DNA of 64,000 bases from Actinomycetes bacterium (GCA_021793515.1 JAJYSP010000005.1:38180-102179); one strand, 5' to 3'. Counted from the first letter of the stretch, positions 48,795 to 59,923 are shown. The notes: a model not told the origin generated them from the sequence alone. Numbers and translations are program-made.

Positions 48795-49526
48795 TCAGCC
48801 GGTGAGCCCGTAGCGCGCGAGGTAGGGCGCCGCCACCGCTTGTTGCGCGGCCGAGGGGTGCAGGGTGAGGAACACCCGGAACTGGGCTTTCGCGAGCGCG
48901 GCGTTGCCCGGGGTGTCACTCGCCGCGATCGCGTAGTAGAGGCGCGCACCGGGATCACTCGGCGCGAGCGTGATCGCGTGGCGCAGCATCGACGTGGCGT
49001 AGGCGACGAGTCGGGCGTCCTTCGCCGAGCTACCCGCCGAGAAGTCGAGCCACCCCGTCTGGGTGAGCGCGACCACGTTGCGCGGATCGAGTCCGAGTAC
49101 CTGGGCGTAGGCGGCGAGGGCCGCGACGTCGTTCTGGTTGGCGACGTCGGCCTCGGCCTCGGTGAGCAGTTGGGTGATCTGTGCGCGGTGACCGAGGCTG
49201 ACCGACCCAGTGATCGAGGTGCCGGCCTGGCGAGGCACTATGGCGGACCAGAGGATGACCGCGAGGGCGCACGCGAAGGCCAATGCCGCCACGACCAGCC
49301 ATCGCCGACGCCGCACTCGCACGACCGGCCGGTCGTGCCCCGGCGCTTCGGGCTCGGCAATGGCCGCGGCGCGTTCGACGAGCACCGCGATCGCGGCGCG
49401 CTCGCGCGCCTCGATGGTCGCGATTGCCGCGTCGCTCAGCTCGCCCGCGGCGAACTCGCGGCGCGCGTCGGCGAGGGAGGCCTCGCGGAGCGCCAATTCG
49501 TCGTCGATCTCGCGGCGCTCGCTCAT
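48795..49526 (-). CDS. TPR protein of the cytochrome c maturation cluster (CcmI-like)
   Basis: 243 residues. A cytoplasmic helical part (LREASLADARREFAAGELSDAAI) resembles the N-terminal segment of CcmI, then one membrane helix (WLVVAALAFACALAVILWSAI) and a periplasmic TPR region (LLTEAEADVANQNDVAALAAYAQVLGLDP). In System I, CcmI presents apocytochrome to the haem lyase. Only one clear hydrophobic helix is seen rather than two, so naming is cautious. It is last in the ccm operon and overlaps ccmH by four bases. Confidence 0.75.
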   Translation of the reverse strand: MSERREIDDELALREASLADARREFAAGELSDAAIATIEARERAAIAVLVERAAAIAEPEAPGHDRPVVRVRRRRWLVVAALAFACALAVILWSAIVPRQAGTSITGSVSLGHRAQITQLLTEAEADVANQNDVAALAAYAQVLGLDPRNVVALTQTGWLDFSAGSSAKDARLVAYATSMLRHAITLAPSDPGARLYYAIAASDTPGNAALAKAQFRVFLTLHPSAAQQAVAAPYLARYGLTG

Positions 49527-49906
49527 CGCCGCCTCGCGAGCCGTAGAGCGACCCCGATCAACACGAGCAGGCCCAGCAGGGGCACGAGCCAGAGCACGAC
49601 CCCGATCCCCGAGGTCGGTGGGCTCAACAGGACCGACGGCCCGTAGGTCGACTCGAGTCGGGTGAGGATCGACGAGTCGCTCACCCCGGCGGCGACGAGC
49701 TGGGTGATCTCGTGACGCACCGCGAGCGACGAGGTCGACGTCGACTGAGCGACCGACAGGTCCTCACAGGACGGACAGCGCACCAGCGTCTCGAGGTGCG
49801 CGACCCGCGCGGCGGCACTCGGCGCGTGCGGGTTCACGACCGCGACCGCGACCGCGACCACGACGAGCGCGGCGAGGAAGGTCCACACGGACCCGAGGCG
49901 CCTCAC
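49523..49906 (-). CDS. ccmH: Cytochrome c maturation thiol protein CcmH
   Basis: 127 residues: an N-terminal membrane helix, the redox motif ETLVRCPSCEDLSVAQS (Cys-Pro-Ser-Cys), HEITQLVAAGVSDSSILTRLESTYG, and a C-terminal helix VVLWLVPLLGLLVLIGVAL. CcmH reduces the apocytochrome CXXCH disulphide. Single-domain form, without the fused TPR region found in Escherichia coli CcmH. Overlaps both neighbours by four bases. Confidence 0.93.
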   Translation of the reverse strand: MRRLGSVWTFLAALVVVAVAVAVVNPHAPSAAARVAHLETLVRCPSCEDLSVAQSTSTSSLAVRHEITQLVAAGVSDSSILTRLESTYGPSVLLSPPTSGIGVVLWLVPLLGLLVLIGVALRLARRR

Positions 49907-50433
49907 GCGCGCACCCGCGCGACGACGGTGCGCAACTGGGCGGCCGTGACCGGGCCGAGCAGCGTCGCCGCGATCCGGCCGTGGGCGTTGATGATGAACG
50001 TCGTCGGTGGCGAGGTCACCCCGTAGCGATTCGCGATGGCCCCACCGGGGTCTACGACCGAGGGGTAGAGCGAGCCGTAGTGGCGCGCAAAGGCGCTCGC
50101 CGCGGCGACCGAATCATTAAAGACCACCCCGACCACGGCCACCCCACGATGGCGCATCGACCACGCGAAGGTCGACAGTTCGGGTGCCTCGGCGACGCAC
50201 GGCCCGCACCACGACGCCCAGAACGAGAGCACGACGATCTTGCCGCGATCACGCTCGAGCGAGAAGTGGCCACCGCCGAGCTCGGGCCCATTGACCGCGG
50301 GGGCGACGTGACCGAGCAGCGGACTCGGGGCGCTCGTCGCCTCTGAAACCGGGTGTCTCGTCGCGAGCAGCAGCGAGAGGCCCGTCGCGACCACGAGCAC
50401 GGCAATCGCGCTGAGTGCTACCGAGCGTCTCAC
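49903..50433 (-). CDS. ccmG: Thiol-disulfide oxidoreductase CcmG/DsbE-like
   Basis: 176 residues with an N-terminal anchor (SVALSAIAVLVVATGLSLLLA) and a thioredoxin fold carrying SFWASWCGPCVAEAPEL and the cis-Pro loop YGVTSPPTTFIIN. It supplies reducing power to CcmH outside the membrane. The Gly-Val-x-Ser-Pro-Pro context is normal for TlpA/CcmG proteins. Overlaps ccmF and ccmH. Confidence 0.9.
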   Translation of the reverse strand: MRRSVALSAIAVLVVATGLSLLLATRHPVSEATSAPSPLLGHVAPAVNGPELGGGHFSLERDRGKIVVLSFWASWCGPCVAEAPELSTFAWSMRHRGVAVVGVVFNDSVAAASAFARHYGSLYPSVVDPGGAIANRYGVTSPPTTFIINAHGRIAATLLGPVTAAQLRTVVARVRA

Positions 50434-52382
50434 GCGGCCTCCTCGATGTGGCGTCGGCGCACGAAGGCGACGGCGCTGCCGAGTCCGACGAGCAGTCCGC
50501 CGATCCAGAGCCAGGCGAGCAGTGGCTCGACGGTCACCCCGAGCACGACCGAGCCAGCCGGCAGGTCGGTCGCGAGCTGGGCACCCGAGGCCGCGCCGTT
50601 GCCGCCCACGGCGTCAAAGGTCACGTAGACGTCGCGCACCAGGTTGGAGTCGATCGCCGGTGTGCCGACCGACTGGGTCGAGCGCCCGTTGAAGGTGGTG
50701 ATCGCCGGGTAGAGCGTCGCGTGCCCGACGGTGACGACGAGCTCGGTCGCGTGCTCGAGGGCGTTGGTGACAGTGCGAAAGCCGTGGAAGCCAACGTACT
50801 GGCCAGCGACCACCGTCGACTGACCGGTCGCGAGGGTGACCTCGCTGCGCGTCGCGTACGAGGTCGAGGTCACGATGCCGAGCGCGAGCACGACGACTCC
50901 GAGGTGCACGATCATCCCACCCGTTGAGGGTGCGCGCAGCGCGCGACGAAGCGCCCCGCGCCGGTGCGCGGCGAGTAGCGCGAGACGCAGCGTGCGTAGC
51001 GCCGCCCCGGCGGCCGCGGCGGCAAAGAAGCAGGCGACGAGCTCGACCCAGCGGTCCACGCCGAGAAGCAGCAGCACCACAACGAGCGCCAGCGCCGACC
51101 ACGCGGAGAACCGCACCCGTCCCCAGAGCACCGCGACGTCTACCGTGCGCCAACTGACGAGGGGGGCGACGGCCATGAGCGCAAGGAGGAGCACCGACAG
51201 CGGGGCTGCGACCGCGGCGAAGTAGGGCGAGCCGACGGTGACCTGGGCGCCGTTCACCGCCTGGTAGAGCAGGGGAAAGACCGTCCCGAGCAGCACCACG
51301 ATCGCAAAGCCCACGAAGAGCACGTTGTTCGCGACGAAGAGCCCCTCGCGCGAGAGCGGGTGGTCGACGCCAACGGGGCTGCGCAGTCGGTCACCACGCC
51401 AGGCGAGTAGTCCCCCGCCACCGACCACCACGACGAAGAAGAATCCGATGAGTAGCGGCCCGAGTGTCGAGGACGAGAAGGCGTGCACGCTCTGGAGGAC
51501 CCCCGAGCGGGTAAAGAACGTCCCGAGCACCGTCAATGCGAAGGTCGCGATCGCGAGCGAGAGGTTCCAGATTCGAAACAGGCCACGACGGTCCTGGACG
51601 ATGACCGAGTGGATGTAGGCGGTCGCGGTCAGCCAGGGCAACAGGGCGGCGTTCTCGACGGGGTCCCAGCCCCAGAAGCCGCCCCAGCCGAGTACCTGGT
51701 AACTCCACCACGCCCCGAGCACGATGCCGAGCGAGAGCGCTCCCCAGGCGAGCACCGTCCAGCGACGCTGCTCGAGGGGCCAGCGGTCCTGGACCCGGCC
51801 CGTGACGAGCATCGCGATCGCAAAGGCGAAGGGCACGCTGAAGCCGACGAAGCCGAGATACAGCAGGGGCGGGTGCATCGCGACGAGCGGGTTGTCCTGT
51901 AACAGCGCGTTCGGGCCGGCCCCCTGGTGAACGACGGCGGGGTTGGCGAGAAAGGGGTCAGCCGGCCCGACCATCAAGAAGGTGAAGAAGGCGCTCGACG
52001 CGAACAGCACCGCCGAGGCGACGCGCACGACGTCGTCGTCGCGTTCGCGTCGGTAGTAGAGCACGACTCCGACGAGCAGGCCGTTGAGCAGCAGCACCCA
52101 GAGCAACAGCGAGCCCTCGAGGGCCGACCACATGCCGGTGATCGAGTAGAGCAGCGGCGTAAAGGTCGCGTTGTTCTCGGCGACGTAGGCCAGTGAGAAG
52201 TCGTGCGTGATGAGTGCGTACTGCATCACCGCAACGGCGAGCACGACCCCGCCGAGCGCGAGCAGCGCAAAGAACCGTCCGTGGGCTGCGCGGTTGCGCC
52301 GCCCACGCCACTGGTCGAGCGCACCCAAGACGGCCGCCGCGAAGGCGACGTCCAACCCGACGCGCCCGAGCGTCTCGATCAT
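50430..52382 (-). CDS. ccmF: Heme lyase subunit CcmF
   Basis: 650 residues with about 15 membrane helices. The tryptophan-rich haem-handling motif WGGFWGWDPVENAALLPWL and conserved histidine regions (VVHQGAGPNALLQDNPLVAMHPPLLYLGF and TFFTRSGVLQSVHAFSSS) are diagnostic. It attaches haem b delivered by CcmE to apocytochrome c. Overlaps ccmE and ccmG by four bases. Confidence 0.96.
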   Translation of the reverse strand: MIETLGRVGLDVAFAAAVLGALDQWRGRRNRAAHGRFFALLALGGVVLAVAVMQYALITHDFSLAYVAENNATFTPLLYSITGMWSALEGSLLLWVLLLNGLLVGVVLYYRRERDDDVVRVASAVLFASSAFFTFLMVGPADPFLANPAVVHQGAGPNALLQDNPLVAMHPPLLYLGFVGFSVPFAFAIAMLVTGRVQDRWPLEQRRWTVLAWGALSLGIVLGAWWSYQVLGWGGFWGWDPVENAALLPWLTATAYIHSVIVQDRRGLFRIWNLSLAIATFALTVLGTFFTRSGVLQSVHAFSSSTLGPLLIGFFFVVVVGGGGLLAWRGDRLRSPVGVDHPLSREGLFVANNVLFVGFAIVVLLGTVFPLLYQAVNGAQVTVGSPYFAAVAAPLSVLLLALMAVAPLVSWRTVDVAVLWGRVRFSAWSALALVVVLLLLGVDRWVELVACFFAAAAAGAALRTLRLALLAAHRRGALRRALRAPSTGGMIVHLGVVVLALGIVTSTSYATRSEVTLATGQSTVVAGQYVGFHGFRTVTNALEHATELVVTVGHATLYPAITTFNGRSTQSVGTPAIDSNLVRDVYVTFDAVGGNGAASGAQLATDLPAGSVVLGVTVEPLLAWLWIGGLLVGLGSAVAFVRRRHIEEAA

Positions 52383-52858
52383 CGCACCGACCCGTTGGGT
52401 GCCTTCACGCGGTTGGGGTACTGGGCGATGTAGGCGGCGGTGTGCTTGACCATGATCGCGCTGCCAAAGAAGGTCGTCGAGCTCGCCGAGGCGAAGTGCC
52501 CGACGACAACGACCGGGATGTTCGCCTGGAAGAGCTGGGGCGGCGTGCCCGAGGCGTCCACTGGGATCGAGCCACGAGGTCCGGTCACGACGAAGTCGGT
52601 GCCGACGTTGGTGCGCCGGATCGAGTGAGGCGCGACGACCCCCTCGAGGCGGATCACCCCCGTGCCGATCGACTCACGGCTCGCGAGGACCTCGTCGACG
52701 GTCTTGAAGTAGTTGAGGTTGTGCAACAGCCCCTGGCTGAGTAGTGCCACGATCGCGAGGGCGAGCACCACGAGCACGGCGAGCGAGCGGCGCCGACTGC
52801 GGCTCGCCGACGGTGGCGGCGCGACCGGGGTGAGCTCGGGCCGCTCAGTGACGGCCAC
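52379..52858 (-). CDS. ccmE: Heme chaperone CcmE
   Basis: 159 residues from a GTG overlapping ccmD by 14 bases; an ATG at 52924 would almost fully overlap ccmD. One membrane helix (LAVLVVLALAIVALLSQGLL) then an OB-fold with LEGVVAPHSIRRTNVGTDFVVT and the covalent haem motif IMVKHTAAYIAQYP (His-x3-Tyr, the common bacterial type rather than Cys-x3-Tyr). It ferries haem from CcmABCD to CcmF. Confidence 0.92.
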   Translation of the reverse strand: MAVTERPELTPVAPPPSASRSRRRSLAVLVVLALAIVALLSQGLLHNLNYFKTVDEVLASRESIGTGVIRLEGVVAPHSIRRTNVGTDFVVTGPRGSIPVDASGTPPQLFQANIPVVVVGHFASASSTTFFGSAIMVKHTAAYIAQYPNRVKAPNGSVR

Positions 52859-52937
52859 GGGTGCGCCACCAGATCGAGAAGGCGTAGAGGGCGAGGCCAC
52901 CGAAGGCGAACGCGTAGCCCGCAAGGACGTAGTTCAC
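52845..52937 (-). CDS. ccmD: Tiny membrane protein CcmD
   Basis: 30 residues: MNYVLAGYAFAFGGLALYAF then SIWWRTRGRH, starting with GTG overlapping the ccmC stop (GTGA). One hydrophobic helix flanked by a basic tail, and its position between ccmC and ccmE, identify the adaptor that releases holo-CcmE from CcmABC. It is too short for routine gene calling. Confidence 0.85.
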   Translation of the reverse strand: MNYVLAGYAFAFGGLALYAFSIWWRTRGRH

Positions 52938-53653
52938 GACCGGCCCTCGAGCACCCGCGCGGCGAGCGCGTCGTCGATGGCGCGAGCACCGAGCGTCTCG
53001 CGCGCGACCTCGAGGCGATAGCGCGCGCGCAGGAGCCAGCAGTAGGCGAGCGAGAAGGCGACGAAGCTGATGAGCAGGGTCCAGGCCATGATCCCGTGGA
53101 TGAGCAGCGTGCGGTTCGCGGTAAAGACCGTCGCGCCCTGGTGCAGGGTCTTCCACCACAGCACCGAGAAGTGGATGATGGGCACGTTGATCGCCGAGAG
53201 CACCGCGAAGACCGCGCTGCGCTTGGCGCGCAGCTCGGGGTCGTCATTCGCGCGACGAAGCGCGAGGTAGCCCACGGCGAGCAGCCCCAGGATCGCCGTC
53301 GAGGTGAGTCGCGCGTCCCAGGCCCACCAGACACCCCAGGTCGGTCGGCCCCAGATCGAGCCAGTGATCAACGTGAGTGCGATGAAGACGAGGCTGACCT
53401 CCATCGCGCTGTGGGCGACGCGGTCGGCGGTGGCCGACCGCGTGCGCGGCCACAGGTAGAGCACGCTCGCGATCGTCGCGGTGCCAAAGGAGAGGTAGAG
53501 CGCCACCCAGGCGACCGCGGGGTGCACGTAGACGAGTCGCGCGAGGTTGCCCTGGACCTTGTCCGGGGGGGTCACGACGAGCCCGAGCCAGATCGTGAGG
53601 GCCATGGACACGAGAGTCACCGGGCCAAGTAGACGTTGAGCGAGCAGTTTCAT
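52934..53653 (-). CDS. ccmC: Heme exporter/handling protein CcmC
   Basis: 239 residues with six membrane helices and the WWD motif GVWWAWDARLTS flanked by conserved histidines (VYVHPAVAW and INVPIIHFSVLWWKTLHQG). CcmC loads haem on CcmE. The ATG overlaps the ccmB stop as TGATG; larger upstream frames are out of register with known CcmC length. Confidence 0.96.
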   Translation of the reverse strand: MKLLAQRLLGPVTLVSMALTIWLGLVVTPPDKVQGNLARLVYVHPAVAWVALYLSFGTATIASVLYLWPRTRSATADRVAHSAMEVSLVFIALTLITGSIWGRPTWGVWWAWDARLTSTAILGLLAVGYLALRRANDDPELRAKRSAVFAVLSAINVPIIHFSVLWWKTLHQGATVFTANRTLLIHGIMAWTLLISFVAFSLAYCWLLRARYRLEVARETLGARAIDDALAARVLEGRS

Positions 53654-54308
53654 CACGATTCCTCGAGAACACCGTAAAGGAGTACACCGACCGCGAGGTA
53701 CGCGACCAGCGCGACCAGCGTAATGACCCACCACTCCCAGGGCGACCCCCCAGCCAGCGCGGCTGAGAAGGACCGCTCGCCCGCGATCAAGAGCGGCGCG
53801 AAGCCCGGCAGCGCCAGTACCGGCAGCAGGGTCGTCGGCGCCGCGCCCTCCCCGGTCAGGGCCCCGTACAGCGTCCCGGCGGCCGCGAGCGCGGCCAGGG
53901 TCAGTACCAGGCTCGGCACCGCTTCGAGCGAACCCGAAAGGGCGGTGTGCAAGAACAGCACCGTGCCAGCGAGCAGCACGGCGCCGATCACCCAGAGCTC
54001 GACGGCGAGCGCGAGCGCCTTGCCGAGAAAGACCCCGCCGGGGTCGAGCCCGAGGGTGGCGACCGACGCGCGCGTGCCCGGGGTGCGCTCGATCGCCTGG
54101 CTGCGGTTGATCGCGAGCAGGGTGACGAGCAGCACCACGAGGTAGAACAGACCCGGTCCGGCGCTCGAGTGGCCGGCGCGCGTGGGCCCGAGCGCGAGGC
54201 CGCTCAAGACGAGCGCCATCACGCCGAAGGGCACCACCTGCCAGAGCAGGACGCGGCTTCGCCACTCGATGCGCAGGTCCTTGCCCGCGACGAGCCGGGC
54301 CGTCGCGA

Positions 54309-54312
<4 letters not shown>
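53653..54312 (-). CDS. ccmB: Heme exporter membrane subunit CcmB
   Basis: 219 residues from a GTG overlapping the ccmA stop (GTGA). Six hydrophobic helices with the conserved DLRIEWRSR N-terminal element, QAIERTPGTRA loop and LALPGFAPLLIAGER. It pairs with CcmA as an ABC transporter whose ATP hydrolysis drives release of holo-CcmE. Confidence 0.92.
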
Positions 54313-55984
<1,672 letters not shown>

Positions 55985-55997
55985 CTATCCTGAGGAC

Positions 55998-57014
55998 GTG
56001 CGCGTCGCCCAGGTCAGCTTTCGCCTCGGCGGCCTCGACGGGGTCTCCATTGAGGCCGCCAAGTGGGCGCACGCGCTACGCGCCCTCGGCCACGAGGTCG
56101 TCACGGTCGCGGGCGACGGACCGGTTGAGCGACGATTGACGGGCCTCGCGATCGGGGCGAACGACCCCCCGAGCGCCGACGCGCTCGCCCGCGTCCTCGC
56201 CGATGTCGATCTCGTGATCGTGGAGAACCTGCTCTCGCTCCCCCTCAACCCCGGCGCGGCCGAGGTCGTAACCGGGGTCATCGCGGGTCGTCCCGCGATC
56301 CTGCACCACCACGACCTGCCCTGGCAGCGCGCCCACCTGGCTAGCTTCGCGGGCCCGCCCGACGATCCGCACTGGCGACACGTCACCATCAATGAGCGCA
56401 GCGCTGTCGAACTCGCCGAGCGCGGGGTCGCCGCGACGACGATGTACAACGCCTTTGACTGTGACCCACCCGTCGGCGACCGGGCGCGCACCCGCGCCGA
56501 GCTCGACGTGCGCAACCAGCCGCTCGTCCTCTTCCCGAGCCGCGCGATCGCGCGCAAGAACGTCGCCGGCGCCCTCGAGCTCGCGAGCAGCCTCGACGCC
56601 GTGCTCTGGCTGCTCGGCCCACCCGAGGACGGCTACGACGACGAGCTCGCGGCGCTGCTCGCGGCGAGCCCCGTCACGATTCGCCGCGGTCCGCTCGGCA
56701 CGATCCACGACGCCTACGCCGCCGCCGACCTCGTGGTGCTCCCCTCAACCTGGGAGGGCTTCGGCAACGCGACCATCGAGTCGGTCACCCATCGCACGCC
56801 CCTCGCCGTTTACCCCTACCCCGTGCTCGGTGAACTGCGCGCCTTCGGCCTCTCGTTCTTCGACCTCGGGGACCTCGAGGGGATCACGAACGCCCTAGAG
56901 CACCCCGACGTCGCCCGGCTCGAGCACAACCTCGCCATCGCGCGCGCCCACTTCAACCTGGCCGACCTCCCTGACCGTCTCGCGACCCTGCTCGAGGACG
57001 TCTACGGCCACTAG
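55998..57014 (+). CDS. GT4-type glycosyltransferase
   Basis: 338 residues from GTG with GAGGA upstream. GT-B fold: VSFRLGGLDGVSIEAAKWAHALRALGHEVVTVAG in the N-terminal half, ILHHHDLPWQ, VLFPSRAIARKNVAGALELA, and the donor-site segment AAADLVVLPSTWEGFGNATIESVTHRTPLAVYPYPVLGEL with the conserved Glu. Donor and acceptor cannot be read; divergence from gmd suggests GDP-linked deoxyhexose or mannose use. Confidence 0.88.
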   Translation: MRVAQVSFRLGGLDGVSIEAAKWAHALRALGHEVVTVAGDGPVERRLTGLAIGANDPPSADALARVLADVDLVIVENLLSLPLNPGAAEVVTGVIAGRPAILHHHDLPWQRAHLASFAGPPDDPHWRHVTINERSAVELAERGVAATTMYNAFDCDPPVGDRARTRAELDVRNQPLVLFPSRAIARKNVAGALELASSLDAVLWLLGPPEDGYDDELAALLAASPVTIRRGPLGTIHDAYAAADLVVLPSTWEGFGNATIESVTHRTPLAVYPYPVLGELRAFGLSFFDLGDLEGITNALEHPDVARLEHNLAIARAHFNLADLPDRLATLLEDVYGH

Positions 57015-57024
57015 GCTGAGCGCG

Positions 57025-57636
57025 ATGCTGATCGACCAGGACCGGCCCCGGTACGCGGAGCGGCGCGCGCATCTCTTCGGTGTCGCCCGTTCGATCTTCG
57101 CCGAGCGCGGCTTCCAAGCGACAACGATGGACGACATCGCCCGCGAGGCCGGTTTCACCAAACCGATCCTCTATCAGTACTTCGCCTCCAAGTCCGACCT
57201 CTACCGCGAGATCGTGGCCGAGACCGCCCAACGACTGCTCGCTCGGCTCACGACCGCCGTGGAGGCCGTCGAGTCGCCCCGCGTGAAGATCGAGGTGGCC
57301 TTTCGGGTCTACTTCGACATGGTCGTGCGCGAGACCGACGCCTTCCGGATTCTCTTCATCCACCGCCACGAGGGTGAGACCGCAAAGGAGCTCGCCCGCC
57401 TAGAACTCGGACTGGTCTCGTTCCTCGAGCCCTACATCAACCTCTCGATCTCCGATGAGCACCGCCGCCAGCTCGCGGCCGGGGTCGTCGGCATCGCCGA
57501 GGGCGCCGCGATGACCTGGCTCGTCCAACAGGACGCGAACGGCTGGCCCGAGCCCTCACCGGCCGAGGCCGAGCGGCTCGCCGCGCGAAGCGCCACCCTC
57601 GCCTGGGGTGGACTGCGCGCCGTCCAACAGGACTGA
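57025..57636 (+). CDS. TetR family regulator
   Basis: 203 residues. N-terminal HTH ARSIFAERGFQATTMDDIAREAGFTKPILYQYFASKSDLYREI; the ligand-binding domain is helical. TAGGCT, which includes the glycosyltransferase stop codon, ends 7 bases before the ATG, giving this gene its own possible leaderless promoter. Target genes unknown. Confidence 0.93.
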   Translation: MLIDQDRPRYAERRAHLFGVARSIFAERGFQATTMDDIAREAGFTKPILYQYFASKSDLYREIVAETAQRLLARLTTAVEAVESPRVKIEVAFRVYFDMVVRETDAFRILFIHRHEGETAKELARLELGLVSFLEPYINLSISDEHRRQLAAGVVGIAEGAAMTWLVQQDANGWPEPSPAEAERLAARSATLAWGGLRAVQQD

Positions 57637-57669
57637 CGCCACTCGTCGCTGCGTTAACCGCGCCGCACC

Positions 57670-58203
57670 TCAGTCGAGCGAGAGCACCGTCAGAAAGACC
57701 TGGGCCAACTCGAAGAGGTGACGCGCGCACGCGTCGTAGACCGACTGGTCGCCCCCGGCCGGGTCCGCGACGTCAAAGGCGGGGTCCGGGTCATTCGCCG
57801 AGACGACCGCCACTTGGATCGACCACGGCTCATCGAGCGGCGCCTGGCGAACGAACTGGCCGAGCGAACAGCACGAGAGCGCAAAGGCCGGGTACGCGCG
57901 ACGCACGAAGTGGACCTGGTCGGCCTCGGCGCTGAGCACGAGATCGGCCCACTCGACGTCGGCGAGTTCGAGTTGGTGACTGCGGTGACCGTTGAGGGCC
58001 GGCGGTGCCAACTCGTCGATCGAGCGCAGTGCGTCGCGGGTTCGAGCGCTGATCGACGAACCCTCGACGGCGTGCGTGCCGGCGCTTCGCACCTCGAGGG
58101 GATGTCCCGACTCGGGGCCGAGCGACTCGAGCATCGTCGCGAGCATCACCGAGCGCGCCACGTTGCCCGCACAGAGGGTCACGATTCGAAGGTCTCGGTC
58201 CAC
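57670..58203 (-). CDS. Low-molecular-weight phosphotyrosine phosphatase-like protein
   Basis: 177 residues from GTG; TAGGGT lies 8 bases upstream. The phosphate loop is CAGNVARS (Cys-x5-Arg-Ser), followed by VRSAGTHAVEGSSIS and LNGHRSHQLE as in LMW-PTP/arsenate reductase folds, and NDPDPAFDVADP near the end supplies the general-acid Asp region. It may dephosphorylate tyrosine kinases of polysaccharide synthesis, consistent with the nearby sugar genes. In-frame upstream codons exist but add no family match. Confidence 0.85.
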   Translation of the reverse strand: MDRDLRIVTLCAGNVARSVMLATMLESLGPESGHPLEVRSAGTHAVEGSSISARTRDALRSIDELAPPALNGHRSHQLELADVEWADLVLSAEADQVHFVRRAYPAFALSCCSLGQFVRQAPLDEPWSIQVAVVSANDPDPAFDVADPAGGDQSVYDACARHLFELAQVFLTVLSLD

Positions 58204-58301
58204 GCCAACGAACCCTACTGGCGCAGTGAGCACACCCTCGATTCCCCGGGCCCCGGCGACGCGATCGCTCAGCGCCGCTCGACTGTAACCAATCCCTGGG
58301 T

Positions 58302-59189
58302 TCACGCACCGGATGGCGTGTAGTAGTAGTCCTCGCTCAAGTCCTCGAGCAGCGACGGTGCCGTCGGTCGCCAGTTGAGCAGCTCGCGCGTGGCCTCGCT
58401 TGACGCCGGCTGGTCGACGGCGAGGATCGCGCCGAGGAAGCCAAACTGTTCGGCCGGGACCGACGCCGTCGGCATCTGGAGGTGTCGACCGATCGTCTCG
58501 GCGATGTCGCGAGTGGCGACGCCGTCGTCACCAACCGCGTGCAGTACCGATCCCGCGGGGGCGTGCTCCACGGCCAGTCGAAACAGCCGAGCCGCGTCGA
58601 GCACGTGCACCGCGGGCCAGCGACTGGCGCCGTCGCCGACGTAGCCCGAGACGCCCGTGACGCGAGCGATCTCAACGAGTCGCGCGACGAAGCCGTGGTC
58701 GCCACTACCGTGCACCGTGCGCGGCAGTCGAACGACCGAGGAGCGAACGCCCCGCTCAGCCAGCGCGACGGTCGCTCGCGCGACCGCACCCCGGGCACCG
58801 GCCAGCCCGCCGCTGAGGTCATCGCGCTCGGTGGCGACCCGTCCGGGGACGGCCGGCGTGCCCGAAGCGATGACGAGGGGCCTGTTTGACCCCGCGAGGG
58901 CAGCACCGAGCGCGTCGACGGCCCGGGCGTCGGCCTTGACCGAGTCGTCGAAGTGTTCGAAGTCGTGGATGAAGGCGAGGTGGATGACCCCGTCACAGGT
59001 CGCCGCGGCCCCCGCCAGTCCTTCGGGGTCGGCGAGGTCGCCACGGTGCACGAGGGCACCGGTCGCCCGTAGTCGAGTCGCTGACGCCTCGGATCGCGCG
59101 AGACCCAGGACCTCGTGGCCCGTGCGTTGTAACTCGGCCACAACCGCGGTGCCGATCCAGCCCGATGCGCCCGTCACGAAGATCTTCAT
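58302..59189 (-). CDS. NAD-dependent epimerase/dehydratase-type SDR
   Basis: 295 residues beginning MKIFVTGASGWIGTAVVAEL, an atypical extended SDR with GDLADPEGLAGAAATCDGVIHLAFIHDF and SYGVG-type active residues replaced by a region RATVALAERGVRSSVVRLPRTVHGSGDHGF; no clear Tyr-x3-Lys is seen. AAAGGGGGAATC precedes the ATG. It is divergent from a TetR gene over a shared operator region, so it is the probable TetR target. Confidence 0.85.
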   Translation of the reverse strand: MKIFVTGASGWIGTAVVAELQRTGHEVLGLARSEASATRLRATGALVHRGDLADPEGLAGAAATCDGVIHLAFIHDFEHFDDSVKADARAVDALGAALAGSNRPLVIASGTPAVPGRVATERDDLSGGLAGARGAVARATVALAERGVRSSVVRLPRTVHGSGDHGFVARLVEIARVTGVSGYVGDGASRWPAVHVLDAARLFRLAVEHAPAGSVLHAVGDDGVATRDIAETIGRHLQMPTASVPAEQFGFLGAILAVDQPASSEATRELLNWRPTAPSLLEDLSEDYYYTPSGA

Positions 59190-59203
59190 GATTCCCCCTT
59201 TTG

Positions 59204-59250
59204 ATGTCAGTTTCAGACATGACGCTATCGCCAATGTCAGTGACTGTCAA
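59204..59250 (-). promoter_or_regulatory. Shared operator/promoter between the SDR and TetR genes
   Basis: ATGTCAGT occurs twice (59204 and 59234), the first copy within the imperfect palindrome ATGTCAGTTTCAGACAT and the second beside CAGTGACTG. On the reverse strand TTGACA (59245-59250) and TAGCGT (59222-59227) are 17 bases apart and could be the SDR promoter. A TetR dimer bound here would control both genes. Confidence 0.6.
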
Positions 59251-59266
59251 CACCTAGACTTACCCC

Positions 59267-59869
59267 GTGGGACGCTGGCAACCCGACAGTCGTGGTCGGC
59301 TCTACGAGGCCGCGTTGGACCTCTTCGAGCGCCAGGGCTTCGACCAGACGACCGCCGCCCAGATCGCGGCCCAGGCGGGGGTCACCGAGCGCACGTTCTT
59401 TCGCCAGTTCAGCGACAAGCGTGAGGTTCTCTTCGGCGGCTCGGCGGTGCTCGGCGCTCGCCTCGTCGCCGCGGTGCTCGACGCGCCACCCGATGATCCG
59501 CCGCTGGCGGCGGTCGCTCGAGGACTCGCGGCGGCCGTCGCGATGATCGGTGCGTCACGTAAGGACTTCGTGCGGCGCCGACAGGCCGTCATCGAGGCCA
59601 ACCCCGAGTTGCGCGAGCGCGACCGATCGAAGATGGCCGATTACGCCGCGGCGATCGGCGCCGCCCTCGAGACCCGCGGGGTTACCCGACTCCCGGCCGA
59701 CCTCGCCGCCCAGATGGGCGTGGCGGTGTTTCGCGTCGCCTTCGCGCTTTGGACGGCCGAGGACGACCGTGACCTCGCGACCATCGTGCGCGACGCGTTC
59801 GCCGAACTTCGCGTGGTCACGGACGCCGACCTCGAGGACCTGTTCCTCGCGCCACCGTCGCCCGACTGA
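59267..59869 (+). CDS. TetR family regulator
   Basis: 200 residues from GTG with TAGACT ending 6 bases upstream. HTH: LYEAALDLFERQGFDQTTAAQIAAQAGVTERTFFRQFSDKREVLF. The rest is a helical ligand domain of the common actinobacterial type. Probably represses the divergent SDR gene. Confidence 0.93.
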   Translation: MGRWQPDSRGRLYEAALDLFERQGFDQTTAAQIAAQAGVTERTFFRQFSDKREVLFGGSAVLGARLVAAVLDAPPDDPPLAAVARGLAAAVAMIGASRKDFVRRRQAVIEANPELRERDRSKMADYAAAIGAALETRGVTRLPADLAAQMGVAVFRVAFALWTAEDDRDLATIVRDAFAELRVVTDADLEDLFLAPPSPD

Positions 59870-59923
59870 GGCACGGGACCCGCTCGGTCGCACCGGCACG
59901 ACGATCCCGCTCGCTCGCCGCGC